Numbered from the stretch's first letter, positions 36,101 to 47,393 are shown. The stretch is DNA of 64,000 nt from Hyaloscypha bicolor E (GCF_002865645.1 NW_020194562.1:62001-126000); one strand, 5' to 3'. Notes: generated by a model from the letters alone, not told the origin. A program made the numbers and translations.

Positions 36101-37301
36101 CCATTCGAAGATTCCCCAGTGTTGCGCTCAAGGGCTTTCCGAAGGAACTGCTCGGCCTTGGAATAATCCTTCCGAAGAAAGCTAGAACAAGCAAGCTCAT
36201 CAAAATTTCTCAGAAAGTCTAGTTCAATGTCGGAGCCGTCATCTTCACTTTCCTCATCACCATCCTCGTTTTCGTTTTCTCGTACCTCTGTCCTCGCTTT
36301 GTGGGATTTATCGATCTGGTCATCGAGGTCCGGAGTCGTTATCGCGGTTGACGGATCTGTCGATAAGCGTTCATCTTTCGAAAGGATATCTTCTTCCTGT
36401 ACTTCCTCCAGCGCGCCCATGTCGTTATTCCACCTGTTAATTCTCTCTCGCTGAGAATCGGTCAAGGGCCCGAAATCACTCCCGTTCCATGTGCTGAGCG
36501 GCGTCCGGCTGGAACGTTGGTCCCCGGCTTCATAGCGTGTGCTTGCTGTAGAACTTGCGGCATAATGAAACTCCTGGGCTGCTTTTGCCAAGCCGTGTAG
36601 ATTGCGAGTCAACCTGGAAGCAAAGGGATCGGCATCGTGCTCGGTTCTTTGCGAAGCCATTAACGCTTCCTCGACTCGGTTCTTCAGCCTCTTCAGCTCG
36701 CGAAACATCATATCTTGAGAGGTATTGGCACGAAACGAGAGCGAGCTTGGTGCGCCTTAGCTTAATCGTCACAAGGTTGTCATGATCCACTTACATGTTT
36801 ACCACCGCAATGGAGGTATGAAGCGCACAATTCAGCTTGTAGACTTTGTTCATAAAGTCCGATATATCGTCCATCTGGTTGTTAAGCTGGAAGTGCAGGC
36901 TCGGTTTCCTCAGAAGCTTCATCCAAGTTGGCGGGTTTTGCTTTTGTAAATTCAAGAGGACTCTGTCCAGCCCCTCCAAAGCAATCTTACAGTCTAGAAT
37001 TATGTCGTCCATTCGCTTCCACATGTTCTCGTCGAGGTGCGCCAGCGTCAAGGACTGGGAATAACATTTGCGGACTGTACTCTCGACCGCGGTGAGAAGG
37101 CCAGTGAGGGTAGTCATCTCCCTCACTAGTGCAGTGAGCTTGTTATCGACATTTTTAATGTCCTTGATGAGCTTGTTCATCCATAGCAATAGCTTGTGGT
37201 CATAGTGTTAGCCACGTGTTTCCCCTTGGATGAGGCTAGCTTACGGTGCTGGCAGTAGCTGCGAGTGAAGCGGCCCCTGTGGCGATTGACAATGGCTCCA
37301 T
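33120..37301 (-). CDS. Hsp70-like ATPase with fungal NLR-type N-terminus and TPR-like region
   Basis: Starts MEPLSIATGAASLAATAST (37301-37245), the hallmark opening of fungal STAND/NLR N-terminal (HeLo-like/SesA-type) domains. Further exons are 37192-36795, 36688-34974, 34922-34828, 34765-34557, 34500-34236, 34182-34138, 34062-33990 and 33929 to about 33650. Residues 20-220 are helical. An acidic linker follows, then helix pairs of TPR type (about residues 320-480: YSKAEQFLRKALERNTGE, AYRVCKSALQGKKRVIG). The ATPase starts at about residue 717 with VVGIDFGMTFTSVAF, continues with WPGRGGSVVDKVPTILVYP, FIFSVPMTWKPG and DILLVCDMGDGMTDLSTF, and ends near 33200 with ILSGSFGNSPYVYQRLVDRY. The intron at 34556-34501 is GC-AG (GCAAGT). 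The exon 2-3 junction and everything 3' of 33650 are uncertain, and a stop after NSALQ at about 33190 may mean a damaged C-terminus. Confidence 0.8.
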
Positions 37302-39092
37302 GCTACACTTCAGGCCAGGACATTGGCTCTATGGACAAAATCATCCAGGATATGGGGAGTTGATTCAGAGGTAGATAACACAAGCGCGGTCTTCAACTGA
37401 AGAGGCTATCGCACACCCCTCCCGGTTCCGTGTCACCACGCTAGTCTCAGCCACTTGACTCTTCTCGTGATCAAAATTCTTACTCAATTGGCAGGCCTAA
37501 GACATGCTGCCGACACCTCTTGAATGCCCAATCGCGCAACAAGCCACAAGTGCTAATCGACCAATAAACACAATGGAGAAGCAACCCTCCTGTGGCCACT
37601 ATGCCGGCTGTGCACAGAGAAATGTGTATCGCAAAGATAGGCGAAGCCTTGAGGTTGCTTGAGTTACATATACGATGTGCCAATTATGCAAGCCATAATC
37701 ATCCATCGGAGCCACATTATCTTTGGGCAAGCAGACGGCTTGAGTCGTCCGCGTTTCGAGGCAGAGTGCTCAGATCGATCGATCGATTCATTCATTCATT
37801 CAATTTTACGCCCGTTCCAGCAGGCTTCAGCGGTACATCTCCCTGCGCAGGCTTCCTGGTCTAGCTGGGCGTAGATAGGGTTGCAAGCACATATGGAAAA
37901 CTCCGTTGATGAAGCTTGCCCCAGCTGTCCCACGCCATCGACCGAATGCGGCATCCAACATGACAGCTCGCTGTTGCCTGGGAACATTGTCCTATTACGA
38001 CTTGCAAAAAGCGCCTGTTGAAGCAAAAGCGGGGTGCTCACGGCTGGCACTGTAACGGCCGAAAATAACTATTCTTGCCAGACATAAGGAGAATATAGAG
38101 GTGCACTAGCTTCTCAACCTGGGACACGATGGAGATATGATGGCTTTCAATTACTGGTCTAACAAACTTATTAGTGAGGGCTTACGTTCACGGGGGGTCC
38201 TTTGCTCTTCAGCTTGAACTCGTCGAACCCAACCCCCAGAAGCGTGTGGGTATCTGCGGACATGCCACTCAATGCCAGAAAGGCTCGAAGCAAGCGCGAG
38301 ATTGCCAGCACTACTGGAGTGTTTCGTCGTCTCTATCCTTGAATTGTCCCATCTGAATATCATTCTCTATCTTGAATGCCTCTTTTGATTCTGAGCAATG
38401 AGATTCTTGGGATTCTTTCTTGGACTCTCGTGAAAGACGACGTGGTCGATGTTTCTTAAGGACGCTTCCAGGTAACTGGATCTCGTCATGACTGCCCCTG
38501 GACTGGCAGTACGGCCACTTGGTCATTCATCCTGTGCTCCAAATCTTCGTACTCAAAGTTCTTAGCCCGGCATCACCTTGCCGTACAAGGTTTTTATTCA
38601 GTTTCTCGGTCTCACTGCCCTCAAGTTGGACCATCGGCGCAGTCACCTGGTCATTCATCTTCTGCTCCTAATCTCCGGAAGAAGAATTCACCAGTTAGTT
38701 CTCCCTTCATCTCACAGCAGTTCTCCGACCGCATGAAAACTACAGAATTTAAAGCAGACAATTCACTCTTATTAGACCTATCACATGGCTAGTTACATGA
38801 CCACCCTAAACCCTGTTCAACTACTGTAGTTCTCGAAACTATTACCAAGGAAAGAGAAAAGGTGGGGCCCCTTGCTAGCCCAACCGGCGGCAGTCGGCGA
38901 GAGAAAAGGAGGCCCAGACCCGAGAAACCGAGAGAAGCGACAAAAGAGATCAGGAAAAGATTAAGGCAAGCAAGGAAATAATAACGATGGGAAACTACAG
39001 GTACAGGCAGAAATCCGACAACACCTTTGCAACACTCCTACTCCACTACCATTTCTCCTTGGTACCGTACGACTCCCCCCAAAGCGATTCGA
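37302..39092. other. intergenic with a coiled-coil gene relic at 38310-38720
   Basis: The promoter of the Hsp70-like gene lies at the left. A GATC/ATTC microsatellite sits at 37776-37803. On the minus strand at 38310-38720 broken frames read FEYEDLEHRMNDQVAVL and VQLEGSETEKLNKNL, related to the relics at 42.4-42.9, 44.07 and 57.0 kb. No intact gene is seen. Confidence 0.5.
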
Positions 39093-40286
39093 TCACAGCC
39101 TGCGGCAGTCCCAGGTAGTCCAGGGGCTGCTGCCAACCCTGTAGCGGTAGCAGTCAGGGTTCTTGTCGTGCTCGATCTGCATCTTGCCCTTCTGGAAGTT
39201 GAGCTCGCGGAGGTCGGGCCTGACGTCGCGGTAAGAAGTCTCGACGGGGTAGCCGAGCTTACTGTACAAGGCCTTCACCCTCCAATAGTGGAAGAATCCT
39301 CTGCCAGTGCTCAGGAGTTTGGAGATCTTCTTTGCAGCCTCTTTGGCTTCAACCTCCATCGCGTTCTTGGAGTAGCTGAAGCCGGCGCGGCAGTAGCTGT
39401 ACAAGTAGTGGTAGGCGAAGTCCCAGATGCTCCAGTGCCTGTTGTAGTACTGCTGGGTGTGCTGAAGCTCATGAGCGAGCAGGGACACCTGGGTGTAGAA
39501 TTGGCTGTTCGTGCTGGACCAGGCCTCGTAGCTCTTGCGGATGTAGATCTTCTTGCCGAATGCGACGCCAGCAGAGCCCCAGAACTTCTTAACAACCCAA
39601 TTTGCCTTGTAGTAGACTCGAACGTTGATCCTGTTGTCGAAGAGGGCCCTGTGAAGAGGGTACAAGAAAAACTTCTGATAATGGAAGATACCGCTTCCAG
39701 AACCCGTGTTCTTTAGGTTGAACAAGCCGGCGGCGGCCATGAAGGCTGGGCGTGTGATTCGGGCAAAGGCTCTACAAATGCGTCTTTTGATCCAATCGGC
39801 AACTCCTCGTTCCGTCAACCAGTCCCGCTTTAAGACCGCGTCATCATCCGAGCCATCATGGCCCTCGCCGTTCTGGAAGAACTCGTTAAGGGCGCCTAGG
39901 ATCTCGGCGATCTCAGCTTCTGTCAAGCCTGCGATTTCGACATCGGTGAGACCCTCATCACGCAGTACCTGAGGAAGCGACTTCTTGACGTCGTCGACAA
40001 TGCTTTGGGGCACAGCAGATCCCTCGAGGGCTGCCAGGGGGACGCTGATTACAGCCGGTGCGCTAACAGTGCCATTGGTGCTGCCGTCGTCCTCAATGAT
40101 GGTGGTGGGGCCGCTGGTGGAGAGGTCGATGCCCGGATCCTCAGTAGGTAGGTCGACTTCTTTGTCAGGATCTTGAAGGTCCTGAGGAAGGGCGGCAGCC
40201 TGAGCCAGGAAACCGGTCAAGGCAAGAGCTAGGAAGGCGAAGGCGAAGAGGCTACGGCCTAGAGAGACACCGAAGGTGGCTCGCAT
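39093..40286 (-). CDS. secreted zincin-like protein with HELQH motif and Kex2-type site
   Basis: A single exon of 397 residues. Residues 1-32 are a signal peptide (FAFAFLALALTGFLAQAAA). Residues 33-152 form an acidic proline/Asp-rich pro-region, closed by the dibasic VLKRDW at 153-154, a Kex2-type cleavage site. The mature part (about 155-397) has basic helices, KKIYIRKSYEAW, then LLAHELQHTQQYYNRHW, where H272-E-L-Q-H276 is a short zinc-binding HExxH motif. The downstream MEVEAKEAAKK (311-320) can give the third ligand Glu. The spacing resembles DUF4157-type putative peptidases. It has two C-terminal cysteines (DCYRYRV, WDCRRL). It may act outside the cell as a protease, or the fold may have lost activity; no substrate is known. 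Confidence 0.85.
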   Translation of the reverse strand: MRATFGVSLGRSLFAFAFLALALTGFLAQAAALPQDLQDPDKEVDLPTEDPGIDLSTSGPTTIIEDDGSTNGTVSAPAVISVPLAALEGSAVPQSIVDDVKKSLPQVLRDEGLTDVEIAGLTEAEIAEILGALNEFFQNGEGHDGSDDDAVLKRDWLTERGVADWIKRRICRAFARITRPAFMAAAGLFNLKNTGSGSGIFHYQKFFLYPLHRALFDNRINVRVYYKANWVVKKFWGSAGVAFGKKIYIRKSYEAWSSTNSQFYTQVSLLAHELQHTQQYYNRHWSIWDFAYHYLYSYCRAGFSYSKNAMEVEAKEAAKKISKLLSTGRGFFHYWRVKALYSKLGYPVETSYRDVRPDLRELNFQKGKMQIEHDKNPDCYRYRVGSSPWTTWDCRRL

Positions 40287-43200
40287 AATGAAGTCAGAGA
40301 AGTGTCTTTGGGACCCGATTTAAAAAGTAGTGAATTGCTATCCCTCCAACGTTTGAAGCTGTTGGGGACTGTTGATGATGGTTCTAGGAGGAACGATAGT
40401 TCAAGCAGCCCCCTTTTATATCTTGGGGCGACGAGGTCTCGATGGGATTCTTTTTGAAAAGACGGAGCAAAGCCACCCCATTGTACACATGACGAATTTC
40501 AGCTCATGTCATGACTAGGTTGCCGAGACATTGGCATCCACGAGCTCAGCTTCATGTTGAATGAGAATGGCGTTCCAAAGTATAGCATAGAAATATCCTC
40601 GAGGTGTAGTAGGGAAGCTATTGGTGTTGTTCGCTAATTAACCTTATTAAACTAAGCACTGATTCAGATAACTGAGATCCTGAAGCTGAGCTGAGTCCAG
40701 GGAGCTGAAGAAGTCATTGGCGTTGTTTGCAATTGACGTAGTTAAATTTAAGTATATGTTGTTCTCGACATGTGGGGCCCCCTGTTCGTCAATACGAAGT
40801 ACGAGCGATTGATTAATTGGGCATAAGCGAGGAGCCCAATTCGCTAAAACGAGCCGGTTTCCTAAATAGCACACGTCGTTCCTGAATGGCATATGCCGTC
40901 AAGAGGCCAAGAAAAGGCGTACGCCATTTATTTTATAGAGGCGTATAGATTGGATATTCGTGCTGTAGGAATCTTAGCAACCCCTGAGCTGAAATATTTT
41001 GACTTATTTCCGTCCGACGTATAGTGTACTACCACTCCAAGCAAACTAAGTGATTGGGAAACGTTTGGACGAGTGACTCTTCTATTGAAGGGCCGCAGAA
41101 GAGAGAAAAGTTGAACGATTGTCTTGAAACGAGTAAAGATGCTACTTGGGCGATAACTAGAGAGATACAAACAGCTCGAACTCGAGATCAAAGGGTTCTT
41201 TATTCTACTGCACAAAGTCGCTACGCTGAGGTTGAGTATTTGGAGGCACCAGCACCGCGCATAAAACTACCAAGTGGTTTCCCCAGAGTCGGATCTATTG
41301 GATATTCTAAGATTGGAGCATTCCGCAACGTGAAAGACATTTAGGTACTAAAGCTTGGAACATTGGAAGGATTTGTCCTGACTCACAAGGATGATTGGCG
41401 CCGCAGGGGCAAATATATCGGAACTTTCCACACTGCCGAATGTCTTGGGTAACATGAACAGCATCATAGGTTGGAAGTATGTGACGCCAAGCAACAACTT
41501 AGGCGAGAACACAGCAGTCTTGGATGCCAAGAGTAATGGGCAACTACAGAACTCTGCGAGAAACTCCTGTATTCCCTTTTTCAGGAGCAACAGGATGACC
41601 ATCTGTCTACTCATCACGAGTCCGCAGCACCGTGGCTTGTAATGAGATGGTTGCACCAATAGAGACCACCTCACTCCTCCAAACCATAAACTTGGGAAAC
41701 GCAAAGGCATTAAGGTATTAATTTCAGCGACCGCCATGCCTTCGGTCTATCAAAATAAAGTGCTAAAAATACGGCTTTTCAACCCCTTCCAGCCACCACA
41801 TCGAGTCGGCTTCCCACTGCTGGAGGCGGTGACCTGCTCAAACCAGTGATTGGGTGCAAGGTTGCGGAGGCTGGTTATAAAATAAAGGTGCCAAGTTGTC
41901 AGCCCTGGGTCAAGATTTTGAACGCTTTCATGGCTAAGGCTCAGCCTTCATCTCTATTCACCCTTAGCTCACGTGCAAGCCGTGCGACTAAGTGTTAATC
42001 GTCAGCAACGTCCTGGTGGTAGTTAATGGAAGTGAATAGTCGTTTGCCCTTGCCAAAACCCAAGCTGTTAAAGAATGTATCAGCAGACCAGGTGGTTGGT
42101 TGTGGTAAAATGACTGGTGCTGCTACCCTAGTCTTTATGGATAAATTTCCTTGCATTACAGGCGCACCTGGGAGCCTGTCTGCCACTGGCAGAGGAACCA
42201 CAACGGGGCCATAATTTCCCACCAGGACCCAGAGAGTTCCGTGTAAAACGCACCTCCTGCACGCAGTATTTGGATTGCTGGATACTGGTGGGTTCTTGCT
42301 TTTGCTCAATTTCTGTACGACCCTTGTCTCCGAGCATCTCATTTGACTGACTTTTTGGCATACCAGCTTCGGTGTTCGGGATTGGCCTCCCATCTCCCAA
42401 TTTGAGTCGACATCATCTGAATTATGCCAAAATTGACAGCCAAAGTTCGTTGTTCATTTTCCAGAGAATCGCTGATCAAGAATTTCCATGTGGCGGATGT
42501 CGCCGGTGGGGTACGCAAAGTCCTTAACCCGGCACTATCTTGTGTGCAAGATAGTTACTCAGCTTCTCGGTCTCAATGCCCTCGAGTTAGTCACCCACAC
42601 CCTGCTCCAATTCTTAATATTAATGCCCTAGCTTCTCCTTGTTATCTCAAGCTGCTTCGATCTCATCGTCTTTGTCTTTCTCGAGTCGGGCCCGCGATAC
42701 GGCCACCTGGTCCTGCATCCTCTACTGCACATCCTCTACTGCAAATCTCCGGAAGCAAAGTCTACGAGTTGGCTCGTCAGCTCGTCAGCACGGCCACCTG
42801 GTCACCCACCCTCTGCTCCACATCCTCATAGGCAAAGTCCTTCGCCCGGCTGGTTCATTTTGTTATGCAAGATGGATATTCAGCCTCTCGATCTGACTGT
42901 CCTTCTGCCGAATTGTTTCGTAGTCTTTTTCCTCGTAGTTTCTGGTACCCATGTTCTCCTCTACGATCGTGCGCTCGTGTGTAGTAATTGAGACCTGTTC
43001 TTTCACATTGATCGTTATGCCAAGGGCGCTATTAACAGGAGGATTGCCTCGGACAGTCTTCGGTGCTGTGCAGAGAATTCTGGGAAGGCGTGTTTTCGTG
43101 GGATGTGATGTAAATCGCGTCGCCTCGAGTCCAGGATCCCGCTCCCAGTTCCTAAAAGCACCCCTGGGCCAAAAAGTCCTCCCGGAATAGCTTGCAAGTT

Positions 43201-44411
43201 ATGGCTCTTTCTGCCAAGTTTGTGAGGCATTGCAAACATTGCCCTGTCAGTCTGAATGCAACCAGAGAAGGTCTGACAAATTCCAGAAATCTCCCAATAG
43301 GCCTCCCACGGTCTGTTCGCAGAGTTGGAGCCGGAAAATACGTGTTTTCATTGGATGCGTCGCGAATCGTATCGTGTCGAGCACAGATCTCCACCTCAAA
43401 TTGCTCTGCCAGTGCTCCCTAGGCCGAATTCCACTCGTTCAAGGCTCCCAAACCACGCTTCCTTCCTGCAGAAAAGTCGCAGAACTGTGGGGCGCAAGGA
43501 GTAATCTGTAAAGAGGGTATTCTCTGGTCTGTAGAAGCGTCAGCGGCGGTCTGCAAGGGCTGCAAGGGGGGAAACACTTGCCTGGAGTGTGCGACGCCTT
43601 CTCAAGGATTCAGTTCCAATCTTCAGGTAATGCCTGGCGCTAGTAGTCAGGTATGGACCGCTGGTGGTATTAGAAGGCGAGAAGGAAAGAGAGATAGTCA
43701 ACCTCACGTGTCTATGTTACAATCTGCCGTTACCAAAATTTCAATACCATAATTGGATGCGACGGTTTCTCGTGTGTCTACCTTGGCATCGACCTCCATG
43801 TTGGTATTATAGTCCGCAATGTACAGACATTGGATACGTTAATCCTTTCGAAGAAATGTTACCGGCGCAATAGGAGTTTGGTCTACATCTAAATCGGCTT
43901 GCTTCATAACAGACAAACGTCACTAGAGGAAGAGGGACAACACGCTTTGAGATTCCCCGAGACGCGGGAAAAGTTTCGAGATAGGGTGTGGGATATTGAG
44001 AGGTATTGCGAGAAGATAGGAATAAAGGTGAATAACTATCTTGCATGACAAGACGACGCCAGCCGGGCCAAGGACTTTGCGTACGAAGATTTGGAAGCGA
44101 AGGCTGGAAGACCAGGAGCAAACGATGAAACTGGTTAGCGGTTCTAAGGAGCAACTCGAGGATAATGACGATGGGAGCAGACTGGAGGACGACGGGAGCA
44201 GAGAATGGGGAACAATTTTCCCGAACTGAACGCTGGGGTTGCTTCTGGGACATTTGTCCGCGCGGTATTTTTCGTCAGTATGTTGACTATACCCTCACAT
44301 AGAATATCATTTAGTTACCCGAAAATGGAGTTTGAGGATTGTTTTGATTTCCACTACTGTACATATAATTACATCCACAAGAAACAACTCCAAAATCCTC
44401 GGCTCTCCCAG
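40287..44411. other. gene-poor stretch with decayed coding fragments
   Basis: 40287-40640 is the promoter of the zincin-like gene. 40640-41740 has short unrecognised frames. 41740-43950 holds broken minus-strand coding (separate entry). At 44075-44110 on the plus strand the sequence GCGTACGAAGATTTGGAAGC repeats the coiled-coil motif again. No intact gene is supported. Confidence 0.5.
41995..43400 (-). pseudogene. decayed coiled-coil protein gene with Cys-rich tail
   Basis: Broken minus-strand frames can be followed from about 43.4 to 42.0 kb. 43394-43152 reads EICARHDTIRDASNENTYF and CLQCLTNLAERAI. 42840-42430 has several copies of DFAYEDVEQRVGDQVAVL-like and LEGIETEKLSNYLAHKIV motifs with stops. 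42393-41995 reads ACRRCVLHGTLWVLVGNYG and VVVPLPVADR, a Cys-motif tail seen in fungal hypothetical proteins. Many stops and frameshifts make it non-functional. The family name is not known to me; assignment as one gene rests on order and strand only. Confidence 0.45.
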
Positions 44412-47351
44412 CTAATCGTCTGCTCCTTTGAGCTTGGAAGAGAACTCCAAAAATGCTAACAGAGGGTCGGTCTCTCTGACTGCCGCTACACATTTCTTCT
44501 CCCTCTCCTCCAAGGCCGTCACCCATTCTTCAGTCACCTGAGCTATAGCATACAATTCTCCAATACCGTCCAGCTGGCTCTCAACCTGATCTGCGTACGC
44601 ATTGAGAAGTTCAGTCCTCTCTTGCATCCTGCAAAACTCCTCGTTGGTTCTCAGAAGGAAATCCTTATTGTTCGACATTAGCGTTTGTTTCCTGGAGAAG
44701 TGTCCTGTATCTGTTTTGGACACGCTCGCGTGACTGACTCCTGCCTGGAAATGGCAAAATCCGCCCCCTTGATTAGTATACACCAAACCAATTCGGCTTG
44801 CCAGTACCTCACCGTACATTGCATGTGTGTAGTGGATAATCTGGTGTACAACAAACTGGGAAATAGTATACTTACCTTGAAACTTGGTCTTGCAGATAGC
44901 ATCCGTCAAGTTCATCAAGTAGTTCGAGCTAGTGTGCTTGGCATGTTGATCAAGGCGCTCGTTTGGATGCGTGGCATACCCGCATTCTGCCCACGGTCGA
45001 GCTGGGGATTCATCTGGGGAGAGACCTTCCAGGCACTGTCGTGCTGCTGCAATCCAGGCATTGCACTTCCTCGCTTGAGTTCGTCCTTCGATGTAGCGTC
45101 TCTCTCCTCTCATTGCCTTTTCTCGGTTCCATACTTTGGATGGGAGTGCCTGGTCCACTATCAAAGCCAGGGCATGAGACGTCTTGTTGCTCGGATCGTT
45201 CAAACCTTGGACATAATCCTCCGCGTAATCCAAGATCTTCAAGAGATCTTTCTGAGGGGGCGCGTTTCCATCCAGATCAACAAGGTATTGCATGTAAATC
45301 GACGGGGTCTCAATATTCTTCGGCAGGTTTTTCAAGGCTCTGAGCTTCTTGGATAACTCTCCACCTTTCTGATTTTGAGAGGGAATGTCGCCATGAACGA
45401 GATGCTTCAGAATCAGAGGATCCCAGCCTATCATCATGACCCAGAGGACGAATCTGAGATCCTTGTAGTCGCATACCTTGCTGTCCTTTCTATTCTTGAC
45501 CCATCTATCGCACGGCATACCGTCAAGATCCATGACAATCCGAACTAGGGCATGCAGACTCTGGTCGTGAGCTCGAATGAGCTTTTCGGAATAGGCGTCG
45601 TACACCAGGGTGCCATCGTCCAAGCGTGCCTGAGTTACTGGAGGTTCTTCGTCTTCATCTTCGCTGTTGTCCTCGTTTGCCTCTTCCTGCATCTCCATCT
45701 GTGACTCTGCATACGCAGCTTCTGCCAATTGGTTGACGCCTTCGAGCATTCCATCCACGTCGATGAGATTTTCGATCGATTTATCGTCTTCCTCGTCCGA
45801 GTCGCGGATTTCAGTAGCATCTGTTGGGGCATCAGCAGGAGATTCCTCAGACTCACCAGTTCCAATTTGGCCAGGAGTAGCCTCTTCGGGGGGTTGTATT
45901 GTGTCCAGGCCGGCATCGTCCATTTCTTGATCTGAATCCCCCTTTCCATTGCCAGAGCGGTTTGCGTCCTGTCCTGAAGCGTTGCCTTCATCTTGAGTGC
46001 TGTCATCGTCCGAGTTGGAATGTCGAGCATTGGGTCCTGCTGCAGCTGGAGCGGAAGGTACATCGAGACTAGTACTCTTGCGGGACCGTCGTCGAAGCAG
46101 AGGCTCTTCGTCCGAATCGGACTCTGTACATGTTGCTGCTGCTGCAATCGGTGCCACGTTCGAAGCAGGAATGGGTGATGTTCGACGAGCGGGGATCATC
46201 GCCTGAGGTCTTGAAGATGCCGCGAGAGGAGCACTCGGTCCCACCCGTCCGAGACTTGAAGGAACCGCCGTCGATCGTTGTGCACCGGAATTCCTTGAAG
46301 GGAGAGCCTGGCTATTTGTTGAACTTTGCTGGATCGAGGTGCTATTCGCGCTCACTTGAGTCGGTGCTACTCCGGGACGGGATTGGAGAACCGGAATGTT
46401 CGATCCGCTGACTGGAAATCTACCTCCTCGACCTCGGGCACCTGACATCGAAGCAACACTTGAAGATGTAGGAGGCGGTGCCATACTTCTTGGGCCAACG
46501 CTTGAAGGACCAAGACTCGGTGTAGAGGTTGTCTGTCCCACTTGGGACGTGGCAGTAGCGCGAATCGGGATCGGCAATAAATTTGATGCCCCTTTCGTTG
46601 GACTGTTGGGCATGATCGAGGTTGCTGACTTGCGTGAATTTCCGACGGATGGACGCGTCGGAGAGTCTTTGATATCGTCATCATCATCAACCAATGCAGC
46701 CGAGGTTGCGGGCAAGAGCGTCTTGAACTTTGGCAGCGGTCTTGGGGGAGGTGCCATTGGACCGGGTTTGGATCTCGAGGACTTCGCAGTTGTTCCTGTG
46801 TTGCTGAACACATCCTCATCGTCTTCGGGTATGGCGTCGCTGAGATCCTCATCGTCGCCCATTGGAATGTCGTTGATGGCATAAGGATCCTCATCTTTAT
46901 TCGTCTTCTTCTTCCCCTCCTGAGGCTCCTGCTTGGCTTTGCCGGGTGTGTCGTGAAAGCTGCGCTTCTCGGAGGCTGCGCTGCCGCTTCTTCGATTGCC
47001 GGCCGGAGTCGAAGGAGGCTTGGCTCCAGACATCCAAGGGTTGCCCATCTTGGAACCTCTTGCTCCGTGTCTCCGCTCCCATGCCTTGCCGAACTGCTTC
47101 TCCCACGTTTGCACCTCACCAGGGTACTTCAGCTCCACCCCGGAGGTACTGACCGCATACATCCTCCTCGGCTTTTCCTCGTAGTACATGATCCCATAGA
47201 CAAGCTGCCCGTTGTGGGTGTACTTGTCCTCGATCTTGTAGAGCTTCCACAGAGGCTCGCCGTTCACGTCCAAGGCTGGCGTCCTTGGCCCAGAGCACGG
47301 GAAGACAAACGAGAAAGGATCCATTTGGCTTGTGAAGCGTGTGCTTAACAA
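44412..47351 (-). CDS. 979-residue acidic protein of unknown function
   Basis: One long open frame, with a more likely start at the second Met (47324, MDPFSFVFPCSGPRTPALD). Residues 10-110 form a compact N-terminal domain (WKLYKIEDKYTHNGQLVYGI, YPGEVQTWEKQFGKAWERR). Residues 120-640 are low-complexity, rich in Ser/Pro/Ala, with acidic clusters (DSDEEDDKSIENLIDVDG, SEDEDEE). Residues 640-979 are ordered and largely helical (HALVRIVMDLDGMPCDRWVK, YKDLRFVLWVMMIGWDPLIL) and end in a coiled coil (QERTELLNAYADQVESQLDG). A 135-nt stretch at 44875-44741 has GTAAGT, a TACTAAT branch site and GGCAG, so it is probably an intron kept open in frame; splicing would give about 934 residues. It lies downstream of, and codirectional with, the helicase gene and shares upstream sequence motifs with it. 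I do not recognise the family. Confidence 0.8.
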   Translation of the reverse strand: MLSTRFTSQMDPFSFVFPCSGPRTPALDVNGEPLWKLYKIEDKYTHNGQLVYGIMYYEEKPRRMYAVSTSGVELKYPGEVQTWEKQFGKAWERRHGARGSKMGNPWMSGAKPPSTPAGNRRSGSAASEKRSFHDTPGKAKQEPQEGKKKTNKDEDPYAINDIPMGDDEDLSDAIPEDDEDVFSNTGTTAKSSRSKPGPMAPPPRPLPKFKTLLPATSAALVDDDDDIKDSPTRPSVGNSRKSATSIMPNSPTKGASNLLPIPIRATATSQVGQTTSTPSLGPSSVGPRSMAPPPTSSSVASMSGARGRGGRFPVSGSNIPVLQSRPGVAPTQVSANSTSIQQSSTNSQALPSRNSGAQRSTAVPSSLGRVGPSAPLAASSRPQAMIPARRTSPIPASNVAPIAAAATCTESDSDEEPLLRRRSRKSTSLDVPSAPAAAGPNARHSNSDDDSTQDEGNASGQDANRSGNGKGDSDQEMDDAGLDTIQPPEEATPGQIGTGESEESPADAPTDATEIRDSDEEDDKSIENLIDVDGMLEGVNQLAEAAYAESQMEMQEEANEDNSEDEDEEPPVTQARLDDGTLVYDAYSEKLIRAHDQSLHALVRIVMDLDGMPCDRWVKNRKDSKVCDYKDLRFVLWVMMIGWDPLILKHLVHGDIPSQNQKGGELSKKLRALKNLPKNIETPSIYMQYLVDLDGNAPPQKDLLKILDYAEDYVQGLNDPSNKTSHALALIVDQALPSKVWNREKAMRGERRYIEGRTQARKCNAWIAAARQCLEGLSPDESPARPWAECGYATHPNERLDQHAKHTSSNYLMNLTDAICKTKFQGKYTISQFVVHQIIHYTHAMYGEVLASRIGLVYTNQGGGFCHFQAGVSHASVSKTDTGHFSRKQTLMSNNKDFLLRTNEEFCRMQERTELLNAYADQVESQLDGIGELYAIAQVTEEWVTALEEREKKCVAAVRETDPLLAFLEFSSKLKGADD

Positions 47352-47393
47352 GCAAGGGGGAATGTCGAGGAGCCTCGGCGAGATGGAGTGGCA

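Noticed and set aside
39027..39716. Plus-strand frame of 229 codons
   Set aside because: Opposite the zincin-like gene, whose frame has a signal peptide and HELQH motif.
44685..45356. Plus-strand frame of 223 codons
   Set aside because: Antisense of the conserved C-terminal part of the 979-residue gene.
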